Shown piece after piece: positions 23,898 to 31,791 of a stretch of 64,000 nucleotides of DNA. Source of the stretch: GCA-016699145 sp964516995 (GTDB lineage Bacteria; Patescibacteriota; Gracilibacteria; UBA1369; 2-02-FULL-48-14); contig CAZFAV010000003.1 in the NCBI GenBank assembly GCA_964516995.1, forward strand, positions 1 through 64,000, given 5' to 3'. The notes beneath the pieces were generated by a model, which worked only from the letters and a program-made list of their open reading frames with translations, searched no databases and was not told where the DNA came from. Position 1 is the stretch's first letter, and each line of letters begins with the position of its first letter. Position numbers and translations under genes: made by a program.

Positions 23898-24521
23898 CTA
23901 GGAGCAATAGTTTCTACTAGCAACGACTGGACAAATTCTGTCTCCGGTACCTTCTTTAAATTTTTTTTCACAAGCAATGGAAGTAGCTTCCCACTCACCA
24001 TCCTCTCTTCGATCCATATAAAAACTAACCACCTCCCAAACATTTTGAGGATTAGAATCAGCCTTTAATAGGTATGAATATTTTGCACATATAATTTCAG
24101 AAGACACGTTTGAGACACTAGGTTGCCAAACCGCAAGATTTTCATACCCGTTCACATATTTCAAAGGTTCTTTCGAAAATTCAATAATTTTCTCGCCATT
24201 TTCCGAGTCACACTTCAACTTTGGCCTTAAAGAACAAGCTTCGCGGAATTCGCCTTTATTAAGCGTGTCAAAATAAGCATAAACCGTCTCGAGAGGAGAT
24301 AAGCCAGTTAATGCCTCCCGTCTTGGATTTATAAAGTTAGGATCACTAGAATCAGAATATGTAACAGTTGAATTATCCCCCGTCAATATTGGGCTTTGAT
24401 CACCATAGGTCGTATTAGTGGACCCACTAAAAAACAAATAACCCAAAATTGGTACAACTATTGTACCTAGGACGCTAATCAGAACCTTATATTTTTTTAA
24501 AAGAAGTTCAATTCCAGGCAT
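23898..24521 (-). CDS. Membrane-anchored protein with GDQSP/GDNSTV motif, unknown
   Basis: A 207-residue protein with a basic N-terminus and one membrane helix (about 13-32), then an extracytoplasmic or cytoplasmic soluble part. Directly after the helix is TTYGDQSPILTGDNSTVTY, a short glycine/aspartate motif of a kind often seen beside membrane or repeat modules in proteins of unknown function. The rest (about 75-207) has the feel of an NTF2/SnoaL-like fold (LSPLETVYAYFDTLNKGEFREACSL) with six cysteines. It is convergent with the HNH gene, twelve bases apart, and shares its AT-rich composition. Function not known. Confidence 0.6.
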   Translation of the reverse strand: MPGIELLLKKYKVLISVLGTIVVPILGYLFFSGSTNTTYGDQSPILTGDNSTVTYSDSSDPNFINPRREALTGLSPLETVYAYFDTLNKGEFREACSLRPKLKCDSENGEKIIEFSKEPLKYVNGYENLAVWQPSVSNVSSEIICAKYSYLLKADSNPQNVWEVVSFYMDRREDGEWEATSIACEKKFKEGTGDRICPVVASRNYCS

Positions 24522-24548
24522 CTCTTCAAAAAAATAAAATATCCCAGT

Positions 24549-25943
24549 TTACCCTCTCACCCTCCTAAAATTCCTCTTCCCCACCTGTAGCAGCGCACCC
24601 ACTTTCGTCAGCTCCACCGAAGCCTTCACATCCGCTACTTTCTCCCCTTCCCATTTCACAGCGCCACCTTGAATCAAGCGGCGAGCTTCACTTGTGGTCG
24701 GTGCAAGCCCAAGTTCAACGATCAAATCAATCATCCCCCACGTTGTACCTTTGAGTTTCACTTCCTCCACCTCATCCGGCACCTCTTTCTTTTCGTGCAC
24801 GGTCTTAAAGTGAGCCTCCGCATCCACTGCGGCCTTCTCCCCTTTGTACAAACGCACAATGAGGTGAGCCAGTTCCATCTTTAAAACCTTGGGGTTTTCA
24901 CCGGCTTTGAGGCGTTTTTCAATCTCACCGAGCTCTTTGCCACCCACGCGGCCGGCCAGTTCAAAGTAGGTCAGAATCGCACTGTCGGGAATGGACATGG
25001 TTTTGCCGTACATGTCTTCGGGCGTGTCGGCCACAGCGATGTAGTTGCCGGTGCTCTTGCCCATCTTCATGCTGCCGTCGGTGCCCACCAAAATCGGTAC
25101 CGTCAAAATATTTTGAGGTTCTTGGCCGTAAGCCTTCTGCAAAGTGCGGCCCGCGAGCAGATTGAAAGTCTGATCCGTTCCACCGAGCTCCACATCCGCT
25201 TTCAGCGCCACGCTGTCGTAACCCTGCATGAGCGGGTACATGAATTCGTGCACCCCGATAGGTTTAGCCTCAATAAGCTGAGCCTTATTCTGAGCGACAT
25301 CATTCCAAAGATCTACTTCATAACCACAGGAGTGACATGATTGCTTATTAGGGAATGCAGTAACGCTAGCACCTTCAGGAAGATACGTTTTATCCACTGA
25401 CGTCTTCGACAAAACCGTTTCAGCGTTACATTTTCCACAAGTAAAATACCCATAAAACCTCTTTTGGAACATGTCGCGCTCCAGCATCTGCGCCACCGTG
25501 AACTGGGACGCGAGCGTCACCACATCGGCAAAGGACAAAGGCGCGAGCCATTCAGCATTCCAACGCACTTCGATTTTATCCACGTCCAAAATGTGCGAAG
25601 CCTGGCGTAAATAATCCTTAGCATTCGCTTCCAATTCTTCCTGCGTACGCATGGGACGAGTCTCATTTTTGCCCGTGGGATCTCCAATCCTTCCCGTGAA
25701 ATTTCCAAAAATCAGCACGATTTGGTGCCCGAGCGCCTGGAATTCGCGGAGCTTGTGTACTACCACCATGTGGCCCAGGTGCAGATCAAAACCCGTGGGA
25801 TCGATACCCAGTTTGATGCGCAGCTGCTTGCCACTCATCATCTTCTTTTTCAAATCGGCACGCACGATGCAATCCGCTACGCCGAGACTGAGGACTCGAT
25901 CGATGACGGCTTCTGTAGTGACCACTTTAGCTTTATCTGCCAT
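24549..25943 (-). CDS. tyrS: Tyrosyl-tRNA synthetase with zinc-ribbon insertion
   Basis: TyrRS of 464 residues, charging tRNA(Tyr). Class I motifs are intact: HLGH at 55-58 (HIGH) and KMGKS at 293-297 (KMSKS), with DVELGGTDQTFNLL in the tyrosine pocket and an S4 domain at the C-terminus (about 400-464). About 60 residues (roughly 164-226) are inserted between QMLERDMFQKRF and VHEFMYPLMQGYDS, which are normally almost adjacent. The insert has two CxxC pairs (Cys169/172 and Cys203/206) and reads as a zinc ribbon. Its DNA (about 25266-25454) is more AT-rich than the flanks. The start codon is 27 bases from the divergent pseudouridine synthase ATG. Confidence 0.95.
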   Translation of the reverse strand: MADKAKVVTTEAVIDRVLSLGVADCIVRADLKKKMMSGKQLRIKLGIDPTGFDLHLGHMVVVHKLREFQALGHQIVLIFGNFTGRIGDPTGKNETRPMRTQEELEANAKDYLRQASHILDVDKIEVRWNAEWLAPLSFADVVTLASQFTVAQMLERDMFQKRFYGYFTCGKCNAETVLSKTSVDKTYLPEGASVTAFPNKQSCHSCGYEVDLWNDVAQNKAQLIEAKPIGVHEFMYPLMQGYDSVALKADVELGGTDQTFNLLAGRTLQKAYGQEPQNILTVPILVGTDGSMKMGKSTGNYIAVADTPEDMYGKTMSIPDSAILTYFELAGRVGGKELGEIEKRLKAGENPKVLKMELAHLIVRLYKGEKAAVDAEAHFKTVHEKKEVPDEVEEVKLKGTTWGMIDLIVELGLAPTTSEARRLIQGGAVKWEGEKVADVKASVELTKVGALLQVGKRNFRRVRG

Positions 25944-25970
25944 AATGCCAACAGATTAACCGTCACATTC

Positions 25971-26852
25971 ATGAAGTTCAAGGTAAAAACAAGTGGAGAA
26001 CGCGTGGACAGCTTCCTGGCCAAAGAACTCAAAATTTCTCGCAGCACTCTAGAAAAACTTTTCGACGAACACCAAGTGCAGGTCAACGACAACACCGCCA
26101 AAAAGGCTTACCGCCTGCAAGAAAATGATGTAGTGACTTGCGCCACTCCCAAAATCGCCCCGACCAAACTCAGCGCGAGCAAAATGTCCCTGGATATTTT
26201 GTACGAAGATAAAGACATGCTGGTGATCAATAAACCCGCCGGGGTGGTGGTGCACCCAGACTCCACGGGCCACCAAAAGGACACCATTGCCAACGCGGTC
26301 TTATCCCACCTCAAAATCAAGCCTGGGAAAGACCTCCGCCCCGGCATCGTGCATCGCCTGGATAAAGACACTTCCGGTGCCCTCGTTATCGCCAAAACCT
26401 CTGCTGCCCTCACCCGCCTTTCCAAACTTTTCCTCGATCGTGAAGTTCACAAAACCTACCTAGCTCTGGTAAAAGGCACACCCCGCACCGACACCGGACG
26501 CATCGATGCCCCCATCCGCCGTAGCAGCAAAAACCGACAACAAATGGCCATTCACTCGCAAGGCCGCTCAGCCGTCACTACTTTTGAAATCGATCATACT
26601 TGGGGTTGGTGCAGCCTGCTCAAAGTGAATATTGAAACCGGTCGTACCCACCAAATTCGCCTCCACCTCGCGAGCATCGGCCACCCTGTGCTTGGAGATA
26701 CCACTTACGGTGAACGTGCCGCCAATGCTCAAGCCGCTCAAAAACTCGGCCTCCATCGCCAATGGCTCCACGCTTGGAAACTCCAAATAGCTGGCCACCA
26801 ATTTGAGGCACCAGTGCCAGGAGAACTGCAGAAAGCGCTACCTAAATCTTAA
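25971..26852 (+). CDS. RluA/RluD-family rRNA pseudouridine synthase
   Basis: A 293-residue pseudouridine synthase with an N-terminal S4 RNA-binding domain (about 1-65: GERVDSFLAKELKISRSTLEKL) and an RluA-type catalytic domain. The catalytic Asp is in HRLDKDTSGALVIAKT; GRTHQIRLHLASIGHPVLGD is the second family signature. It probably modifies 23S rRNA, as RluD or RluC do, but the exact site cannot be read from sequence. The start is ATG 25971 (MKFKVKTSG); upstream in-frame codons would run through the tyrS start. It overlaps the convergent unknown gene by eleven bases. Confidence 0.92.
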   Translation: MKFKVKTSGERVDSFLAKELKISRSTLEKLFDEHQVQVNDNTAKKAYRLQENDVVTCATPKIAPTKLSASKMSLDILYEDKDMLVINKPAGVVVHPDSTGHQKDTIANAVLSHLKIKPGKDLRPGIVHRLDKDTSGALVIAKTSAALTRLSKLFLDREVHKTYLALVKGTPRTDTGRIDAPIRRSSKNRQQMAIHSQGRSAVTTFEIDHTWGWCSLLKVNIETGRTHQIRLHLASIGHPVLGDTTYGERAANAQAAQKLGLHRQWLHAWKLQIAGHQFEAPVPGELQKALPKS

Positions 26853-27720
26853 ATACTCCTAAGACTCGTTCCACCATAGTGTAACGATGAGGAGTTTCCG
26901 GCAACATCTTTCCATCGTGTCGGTTGTTTCGTAAGAATTCTCGGAGCAATCCCCTCTGACCCTGTGCTTGTCTTAGAATTTTTTTAGGTCCATAGAAGGC
27001 ATTTGAGTGGAAATGTCTTTCTACGTCACCATCTGAACCACTCACATCTGTGTAAAACCACCCGCCCACGGGCAAACCCTTAATGGCATTCAATTGCGCT
27101 AAACTTACTCCACATTCATCAGCTAAAGTTTTAGGTAGTCTAAATCCATGATGGACTTCTAAACGATGAGATTCCCAAGGCACTATGCCAAACAGTTCAT
27201 CGTTACGCAAAAGATCTTCCAGTTCAGTAGGCTCACAACTGAGTACATTGGCTCTGCCATCTTCATTCATGGAATGCAAGACCTGTTCAGCTTCCACATT
27301 GGCGTGCAGACCGTCTCTACCGTGTAGCTCCAACAAAAAAGGCACTACAATTCTCATAATCTCTTTAAGTGCAGCCCGCTCAGGAACCAACGTGGCACTA
27401 AAGCCCGCAAAAAGCTCAGCAGTAGAAGTATTAATAGCTCCACCAGCATCTGTTACCCTCGGATCAATAGGGGTATGAGCTTCATAGGTTTTCTTAAAAT
27501 CTGGATTGCTCCTTTGCACTCCCGCTATATGGCCATCGACACGGCGAATAATACTATCAAAACCCTCTTGTTTAAGAAGATTTACAATATCGACGGCCAC
27601 ATCTAAACGGTGGGGAAGATCAACATGAACGTGCATACTGCCCGGACGGTCTTCAGCCTCAAGAGTGAATCCATCTGTTTGGATTTCCCCTCTATCTAAA
27701 TCTCTGATATCGAGAACCAT
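26842..27720 (-). CDS. Hypothetical protein, 292 residues
   Basis: Not recognised. A soluble 292-residue protein with no signal peptide or membrane helix. The N-terminal third looks like a small alpha/beta domain (MHVHVDLPHRLDVAVDIVNLLKQEGFDSIIRRVDGHIAG), with several His and Asp residues; the rest is mixed helix with a His/Phe-rich patch (VERHFHSNAFYGPKKIL). ATG at 27718-27720. It diverges from the TrmB-like regulator gene across about 85 bases, so that regulator could control it. Similar orphan proteins of comparable size occur at 43156 and 55098, without evident sequence similarity. Confidence 0.65.
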   Translation of the reverse strand: MVLDIRDLDRGEIQTDGFTLEAEDRPGSMHVHVDLPHRLDVAVDIVNLLKQEGFDSIIRRVDGHIAGVQRSNPDFKKTYEAHTPIDPRVTDAGGAINTSTAELFAGFSATLVPERAALKEIMRIVVPFLLELHGRDGLHANVEAEQVLHSMNEDGRANVLSCEPTELEDLLRNDELFGIVPWESHRLEVHHGFRLPKTLADECGVSLAQLNAIKGLPVGGWFYTDVSGSDGDVERHFHSNAFYGPKKILRQAQGQRGLLREFLRNNRHDGKMLPETPHRYTMVERVLGVFKI

Positions 27721-27753
27721 TGTAAAGTGTTAGTTAGACTTTATATCATAATA

Positions 27754-27782
27754 TTGTCAAAAGGCAAGTATTTCGGTATCAT
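27754..27782 (+). promoter_or_regulatory. Promoter of the TrmB-like regulator gene
   Basis: TTGTCA at 27754-27759, a 17-base spacer and TATCAT at 27777-27782; predicted leader of about 15-18 nt. Confidence 0.55.
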
Positions 27783-27807
27783 TTCTATAGACACGTAATC
27801 ATAAGTG

Positions 27808-28545
27808 ATGAGAAAAATCGCGCAGATATTAATGAATAATGGCTTCGAACACAAGGAGGCCATCGTTTATTTGTGTGTATTAGAAATGGGAGAACTCCCT
27901 GTTTCCAGGATAGCCCTCAAAACCAACCTTAAACGCAGTACTACGTATACCATAGTAGAAAGTCTTCATCGAAAGGGTTATGTTTCTGTGAATATTCATA
28001 AAGGGATGCAATACGTCTCTGCAATCTCACCACAAGTTCTTATCGACAGTTTTAAACGTTCTGCTGGAATGGCGGAAGAGATTTTGCCTGAACTCATCAA
28101 CATCGCCTACGCCTCACCCTTCAAACCTCGCATTCGCTTCTTTGAAGGTTTAGAGGGGATTAAACAGGTTTTAAGAGAGTTCTCTCATTCCAAAACACGA
28201 ACCATGGGATTCAGCGACTATAGAGACATGCCTGAAAATCTACTCGACTTCATTCGCGGCGAAGTCATCCCACAAAGAAAGAAAAACAAGAATAGGGCGC
28301 AATTCATTGTCCCCAATAATGAAAAAAACCAAAAAATTCAAGAAGAAGATGCTAAATACTACACTGAGCACAAATTGGTAAACTTCCCTTCGCCTACAAA
28401 TCCCATCGAACTTTTAATCTTCGGAGAAAGTGAAATCGCTTTCCTTTCTTACACAAAAGGAGAACAATTTGGAGTGATCATTGATTCTGCCTCCATACAC
28501 GATACTCTCCAAAATATCTTCCTTCTGATCTGGAGCTTAAAATAA
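27808..28545 (+). CDS. TrmB-family transcriptional regulator
   Basis: A 245-residue regulator of the TrmB type, best known from archaea, where it controls sugar uptake genes. The N-terminal winged helix (about 1-70) reads ILMNNGFEHKEAIVYLCVLEMG followed by ALKTNLKRSTTYTIVESLHRKGYV, the characteristic TrmB DNA-binding helix. The C-terminal effector-type domain (about 100-245) contains RIRFFEGLEGIKQVL and a PLD-like region IELLIFGESEIAFLSY. Start taken as ATG 27808; a GTG three bases earlier is equally possible. It is divergent from the unknown gene at 26842-27720 and precedes the sigma-region-4 protein gene. Confidence 0.85.
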   Translation: MRKIAQILMNNGFEHKEAIVYLCVLEMGELPVSRIALKTNLKRSTTYTIVESLHRKGYVSVNIHKGMQYVSAISPQVLIDSFKRSAGMAEEILPELINIAYASPFKPRIRFFEGLEGIKQVLREFSHSKTRTMGFSDYRDMPENLLDFIRGEVIPQRKKNKNRAQFIVPNNEKNQKIQEEDAKYYTEHKLVNFPSPTNPIELLIFGESEIAFLSYTKGEQFGVIIDSASIHDTLQNIFLLIWSLK

Positions 28546-28706
28546 ATGTTAGAAAATAAAATGTCGAAACTGGCAAACTGTCAGACTTTTTGACAACAGG
28601 AAATCACCCTTCAGCCCTTTACAAATTTCAAAAAAGTTAGAATATTAGGTTCAACGTGCGCATCAAAACAAGAAGCGCCTCGTCAAGCCCCTAATCCCCT
28701 GTCAAA

Positions 28707-29783
28707 ATGGTTAACACGAATTTCACCTTTGATCGCAAGCTCAGCCCTCAAGAGCTGCAGTTGCACGATCTGGTGGAGAACCTCCTCATCGTGCTTTCTG
28801 ACAAAGAAAAGTACATCATTAAGAATCGCTTTGCCCTTCATACCGACAAGCGGCTCACCTTGGAAGAGATTGGCCAACACTTTGGCGTGACTCGAGAAAG
28901 AGTGCGTCAAATTGAAAAAACGGCACTCCGAAAACTGGAGCGTAATGCGCAAAATACCAATATTAAGATCCTCACCGAGTTTGCCAAAGCTCTCCTCCAA
29001 AAAGAAGGGGGTATCGCTTCTGACGATCAATTCAAAGGTCTCCTTCTAAAAATCCTCCCCAACGTTACCGCTCAAGAAATTCAAGATCTTCATTTAGCGC
29101 TCACTTTGGATGGAGACATTGTTTTTGAATCTAACACTCTCAAGACGCACCCTTACTGGCGACTTACCGAGTTTGATGCCAAAGCCATCGACCATGTGGG
29201 TTCCACCGCCACCAAACTGCTCACCCGCAGCAAGCACGTGACTCCACTAGACAAGCTCACCGAAAAAATCAATGAGACCCTAAAGAGCTCCTACCCAGAA
29301 CACACCATTTCCAACCTCCTTCACATCATAAAGGAGTGCAAGTTTACCGATCAAGGTGTGGGGCTCTACACCTGGCGTCACATCCATCCACGCACTCTAC
29401 GAGATAAAATCTTCTTCATTTTAAATCACGAAAAGAAACCACTTCACTTTGAAAAAATTGCTCAACTGATCCGCGATTCTGAATTTGATCATAAGCGTGT
29501 GAATATCCAAGCGGTTCACAACGAACTCATCCGTAACGACAACTTCATTCTCATTGGACGTGGGATCTACGCACTCAAAGAATGGGGGTACAAAACCGGT
29601 ACCGTAGCAGAAGTGATCAGCGAAATCCTATCCGACGGCACTCCCCGCAGTCGTGAAGAAATCACCAAGGCCGTTCTGGATCAACGCCACGTGAAGACCA
29701 TCACCATTTATCTCAACCTCAAAAACAAGAGCCAATTCGCTCGTGTGGGTCGTGACAAATACACCCTCAAGCAGTTCGCCTAG
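28707..29783 (+). CDS. Sigma-70 region 4 / HARE-HTH domain protein
   Basis: A 358-residue protein combining two DNA/RNA polymerase-related modules. Residues about 15-80 form a sigma-70 region 4 helix-turn-helix (EEIGQHFGVTRERVRQIE), which normally contacts the -35 element and the RNA polymerase beta flap. The C-terminal half (about 225-355) has a HARE-HTH type winged helix (PLHFEKIAQLIRDSEF and GIYALKEWGY), repeated weakly (SREEITKAVLDQ...YTLKQF). No sigma region 2 is present, so it is not a full sigma factor; it may act as an RNA polymerase accessory or alternative -35 factor. The ATG follows CCCCTGTCAAA. Its TAG shares the four bases CTAG with the convergent gene. Confidence 0.85.
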   Translation: MVNTNFTFDRKLSPQELQLHDLVENLLIVLSDKEKYIIKNRFALHTDKRLTLEEIGQHFGVTRERVRQIEKTALRKLERNAQNTNIKILTEFAKALLQKEGGIASDDQFKGLLLKILPNVTAQEIQDLHLALTLDGDIVFESNTLKTHPYWRLTEFDAKAIDHVGSTATKLLTRSKHVTPLDKLTEKINETLKSSYPEHTISNLLHIIKECKFTDQGVGLYTWRHIHPRTLRDKIFFILNHEKKPLHFEKIAQLIRDSEFDHKRVNIQAVHNELIRNDNFILIGRGIYALKEWGYKTGTVAEVISEILSDGTPRSREEITKAVLDQRHVKTITIYLNLKNKSQFARVGRDKYTLKQFA

Positions 29784-30271
29784 TCATTCCATTTAATTGA
29801 ACAGCCCATCGAGTGCTCCTGCACTTCGGTGGGTTTTTCATTTTTCAAAAGTGCCTGAATAGCGGCTTCCAAACCAGAGAAAGCGCCTCGGTAAGCCAGC
29901 TGCCGGTGAGGACCGTAAACAAAAATGTCGGGAGTACATTGAGCGTCATAAGCCTTCCCCACTTCCTGAGTATCGTCTATCAAATAATCGAACTCTTGTC
30001 CCCGTGAAGCAGCATATTCCTTCATCTTCTCAAAAGAATCTTCTGGATATGCGGGATTGCCTCCGTTGGAGTTAATACCCACAAATTCTACCTCTTTAGG
30101 CATACGTTTTTCTAAAGTCACCAAGTCATCCCAGATTTTTTGGACATAGGGGCAGTGATTACACATAAAAACAATCACCAAAACTGGTGCTTCATAAGAA
30201 GAAAGGGCATGCCACTCTTCATCAATGCCCTGCAATTTAAAATCGGGGGCAGGCGTACCCAAAGGGACCAT
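29780..30271 (-). CDS. Thioredoxin-like (AhpC/TSA-type) protein
   Basis: A 163-residue thioredoxin-fold protein of the redoxin type. The active-site region is FMCNHCPYVQ with a CxxC-like CNHC, and the family features APDFKLQG, FVGINSNGGNPAYPEDS, QCTPDIFVYG, LAYRGAFSG and the terminal GCSIKW are all present. No signal peptide, so it is probably cytoplasmic and acts in thiol redox chemistry or peroxide removal. Start at ATG 30271, one base after the stop of the MgtC-like gene, indicating a two-gene operon. Its stop overlaps the sigma-region-4 gene stop in the palindrome CTAG. Confidence 0.88.
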   Translation of the reverse strand: MVPLGTPAPDFKLQGIDEEWHALSSYEAPVLVIVFMCNHCPYVQKIWDDLVTLEKRMPKEVEFVGINSNGGNPAYPEDSFEKMKEYAASRGQEFDYLIDDTQEVGKAYDAQCTPDIFVYGPHRQLAYRGAFSGLEAAIQALLKNEKPTEVQEHSMGCSIKWND

Positions 30272-30272
30272 T

Positions 30273-31568
30273 TTAGAAGAAAGCAAAACCATAAGTGTTG
30301 GGCAAAAGCACAAAAATAATAGCGAAACCCACGACAATCATAAAGAACATAGAAAGTAAGATTCGTACTCCCACCTCATGTGAGCCAAAAAAGAGTACAA
30401 TTAGAGCCTTAGACAAGGTATTGGTCATAGCGGCAATGGTCACTCCGATGGCGGCTGTATTAGGAGAAATACTGCCCATTGTAGAAAGGTTGGACATAGA
30501 AATAGAAATGGCATCTACATCCACTATTCCAGAAAGAAATGCCGTTAGATAAATCCCATTGCTACCAAAATAAGTCACTGCAAACTTAGAAATAAAGACC
30601 ATGGCCGCAAAGAAGAGACCAAATTTAAGGGCTGATGTGAGCTGAAATGGGCTATGCAAGTGAAGCGACTCTACAGAAACCGACTTCATAGGTTGGCCCC
30701 CTTTTTTAAACCAATAATAAGCACAAAGAATAAAACCGGTGAAAGCCATTCCCAAGAGAGGTTTGTTCACATAAGGCACCAAATCCGGATTGAGCACCGA
30801 CAGAGTGAGCAAGACGCGGATAAACATCGCCGAAGAGGCGATCAAAATAGCAAAAATAAACGGATTTACTACTTTTTCATTCCTTTTGCTGAGTTCAGAA
30901 AAACTCATAGAAACAGCCGTGGAAGAAATAAATCCGCCCAGGAAACCGCTGAGGCCTATCCCCTTTTTAGGACCTACCAGTTTTATGGCAACGTAACTGG
31001 CAAAAGAGATGGAGGAAATGAGCACCACTACCAGCCAAATCTCGTAGGGGTTAAGTACGTTTAGAGGGCCAAAAGTGGCATTAGGTGCCAATGGCAGAAC
31101 CACAAAAACCACTACGATAAATTTAATCGTATCATAAAACTCTTCCTTCCCCACCTGATGAGCGAAGCGATGTAAAGGTGCTTTAAAGTATAAAATGAGG
31201 ACTACGAGCAGAGTAATGATGGTGGCAAAAAACTCCTGATCCATTCCCACTAAAATTCCAATAAAATAGGCAAAAAACCCAGCGATTTCGGTAGTAGCAC
31301 CTGAATTTTTATTCTGATAAGAGGACATCACATACGATGCCACCAAGAGGAGTAAGTACGCTCCTGTAAAAAGCGCGAACAAAAGCGGATCTTGAGAAAA
31401 TACGCTATAAACCAAAAAACCCAAGACGGAAACCAAAGCCATGGTTCTGATCCCACCAAACTCGTGGGGCAAAGATTCCTGATGGTTTCTTTCCCTCTCC
31501 AAACCTATTAAGCTGCCCATCAGCAAAGCTAAGCCGAGGTGTTGTAAGAAAAGAAGACTGGGTGTCAT
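30273..31568 (-). CDS. MgtC/SapB and DUF4010 domain membrane protein
   Basis: A 431-residue integral membrane protein with roughly eleven to twelve helices. The N-terminal part is MgtC/SapB-like (LGLALLMGSLIGLERERNHQ, GIRTMALVSVLGFL), the C-terminal part DUF4010-like (GLSGFLGGFISSTAVSMSFSELS, AFLSGIVDVDAISISMS). These two-domain proteins are conserved in bacteria and thought to be transporters or transport regulators; the substrate is unknown. It has a good promoter 21 nt upstream and is followed with one-base spacing by the thioredoxin-like gene. Confidence 0.9.
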   Translation of the reverse strand: MTPSLLFLQHLGLALLMGSLIGLERERNHQESLPHEFGGIRTMALVSVLGFLVYSVFSQDPLLFALFTGAYLLLLVASYVMSSYQNKNSGATTEIAGFFAYFIGILVGMDQEFFATIITLLVVLILYFKAPLHRFAHQVGKEEFYDTIKFIVVVFVVLPLAPNATFGPLNVLNPYEIWLVVVLISSISFASYVAIKLVGPKKGIGLSGFLGGFISSTAVSMSFSELSKRNEKVVNPFIFAILIASSAMFIRVLLTLSVLNPDLVPYVNKPLLGMAFTGFILCAYYWFKKGGQPMKSVSVESLHLHSPFQLTSALKFGLFFAAMVFISKFAVTYFGSNGIYLTAFLSGIVDVDAISISMSNLSTMGSISPNTAAIGVTIAAMTNTLSKALIVLFFGSHEVGVRILLSMFFMIVVGFAIIFVLLPNTYGFAFF

Positions 31569-31588
31569 AACCGATTGCGTGTACTTTC

Positions 31589-31617
31589 ATCATAGAAAAA
31601 ACTTGTGCTCTGCGCAA
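31589..31617 (-). promoter_or_regulatory. Promoter of the mgtC-like operon
   Basis: On the minus strand TTGCGC (31617-31612), a 17-base spacer and TATGAT (31594-31589). It overlaps the divergent tRNA-Leu promoter. Confidence 0.55.
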
Positions 31618-31630
31618 GATTCGCTAGAAT
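31603..31630 (+). promoter_or_regulatory. Promoter of tRNA-Leu(GAG)
   Basis: TTGTGC at 31603-31608, a 16-base spacer and TAGAAT at 31625-31630, fifteen bases before the tRNA 5' end. Confidence 0.5.
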
Positions 31631-31644
31631 GCGTGGGCACTCAT

Positions 31645-31733
31645 GCGCAGGTGGCGAAATTGGCAGACGCACTACCTTGAGGTGGTAGCTCCCTTTACCG
31701 GGATTGGAGGTTCAAGTCCTCTCCTGCGCACCA
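31645..31733 (+). tRNA. tRNA-Leu (GAG)
   Basis: An 89-nt leucine tRNA. Acceptor GCGCAGG pairs with CCTGCGC, the anticodon stem CTACC/GGTAG encloses a loop with GAG at the anticodon, there is a long variable arm, and CCA is encoded. Confidence 0.95.
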
Positions 31734-31762
31734 TTGATAAAAGATAGGAAAAACTGTACAAT
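31734..31762 (+). promoter_or_regulatory. Promoter with flanking TGTACA palindromes before the MORN-like gene
   Basis: TTGATA at 31734-31739 (immediately after the tRNA CCA), a 17-base spacer and TACAAT at 31757-31762. TGTACA occurs at 31755-31760, overlapping the -10, and again at 31772-31777 near the predicted transcription start. Confidence 0.5.
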
Positions 31763-31791
31763 AATATGATTTGTACATTTTTTAAAACTTT

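Noticed and set aside
28581..28600. CTGTCA...TGACAACAG near-palindrome upstream of the sigma-region-4 gene
   Set aside because: The symmetry breaks after five bases, and the TTGACA inside it has no -10 at the right distance.
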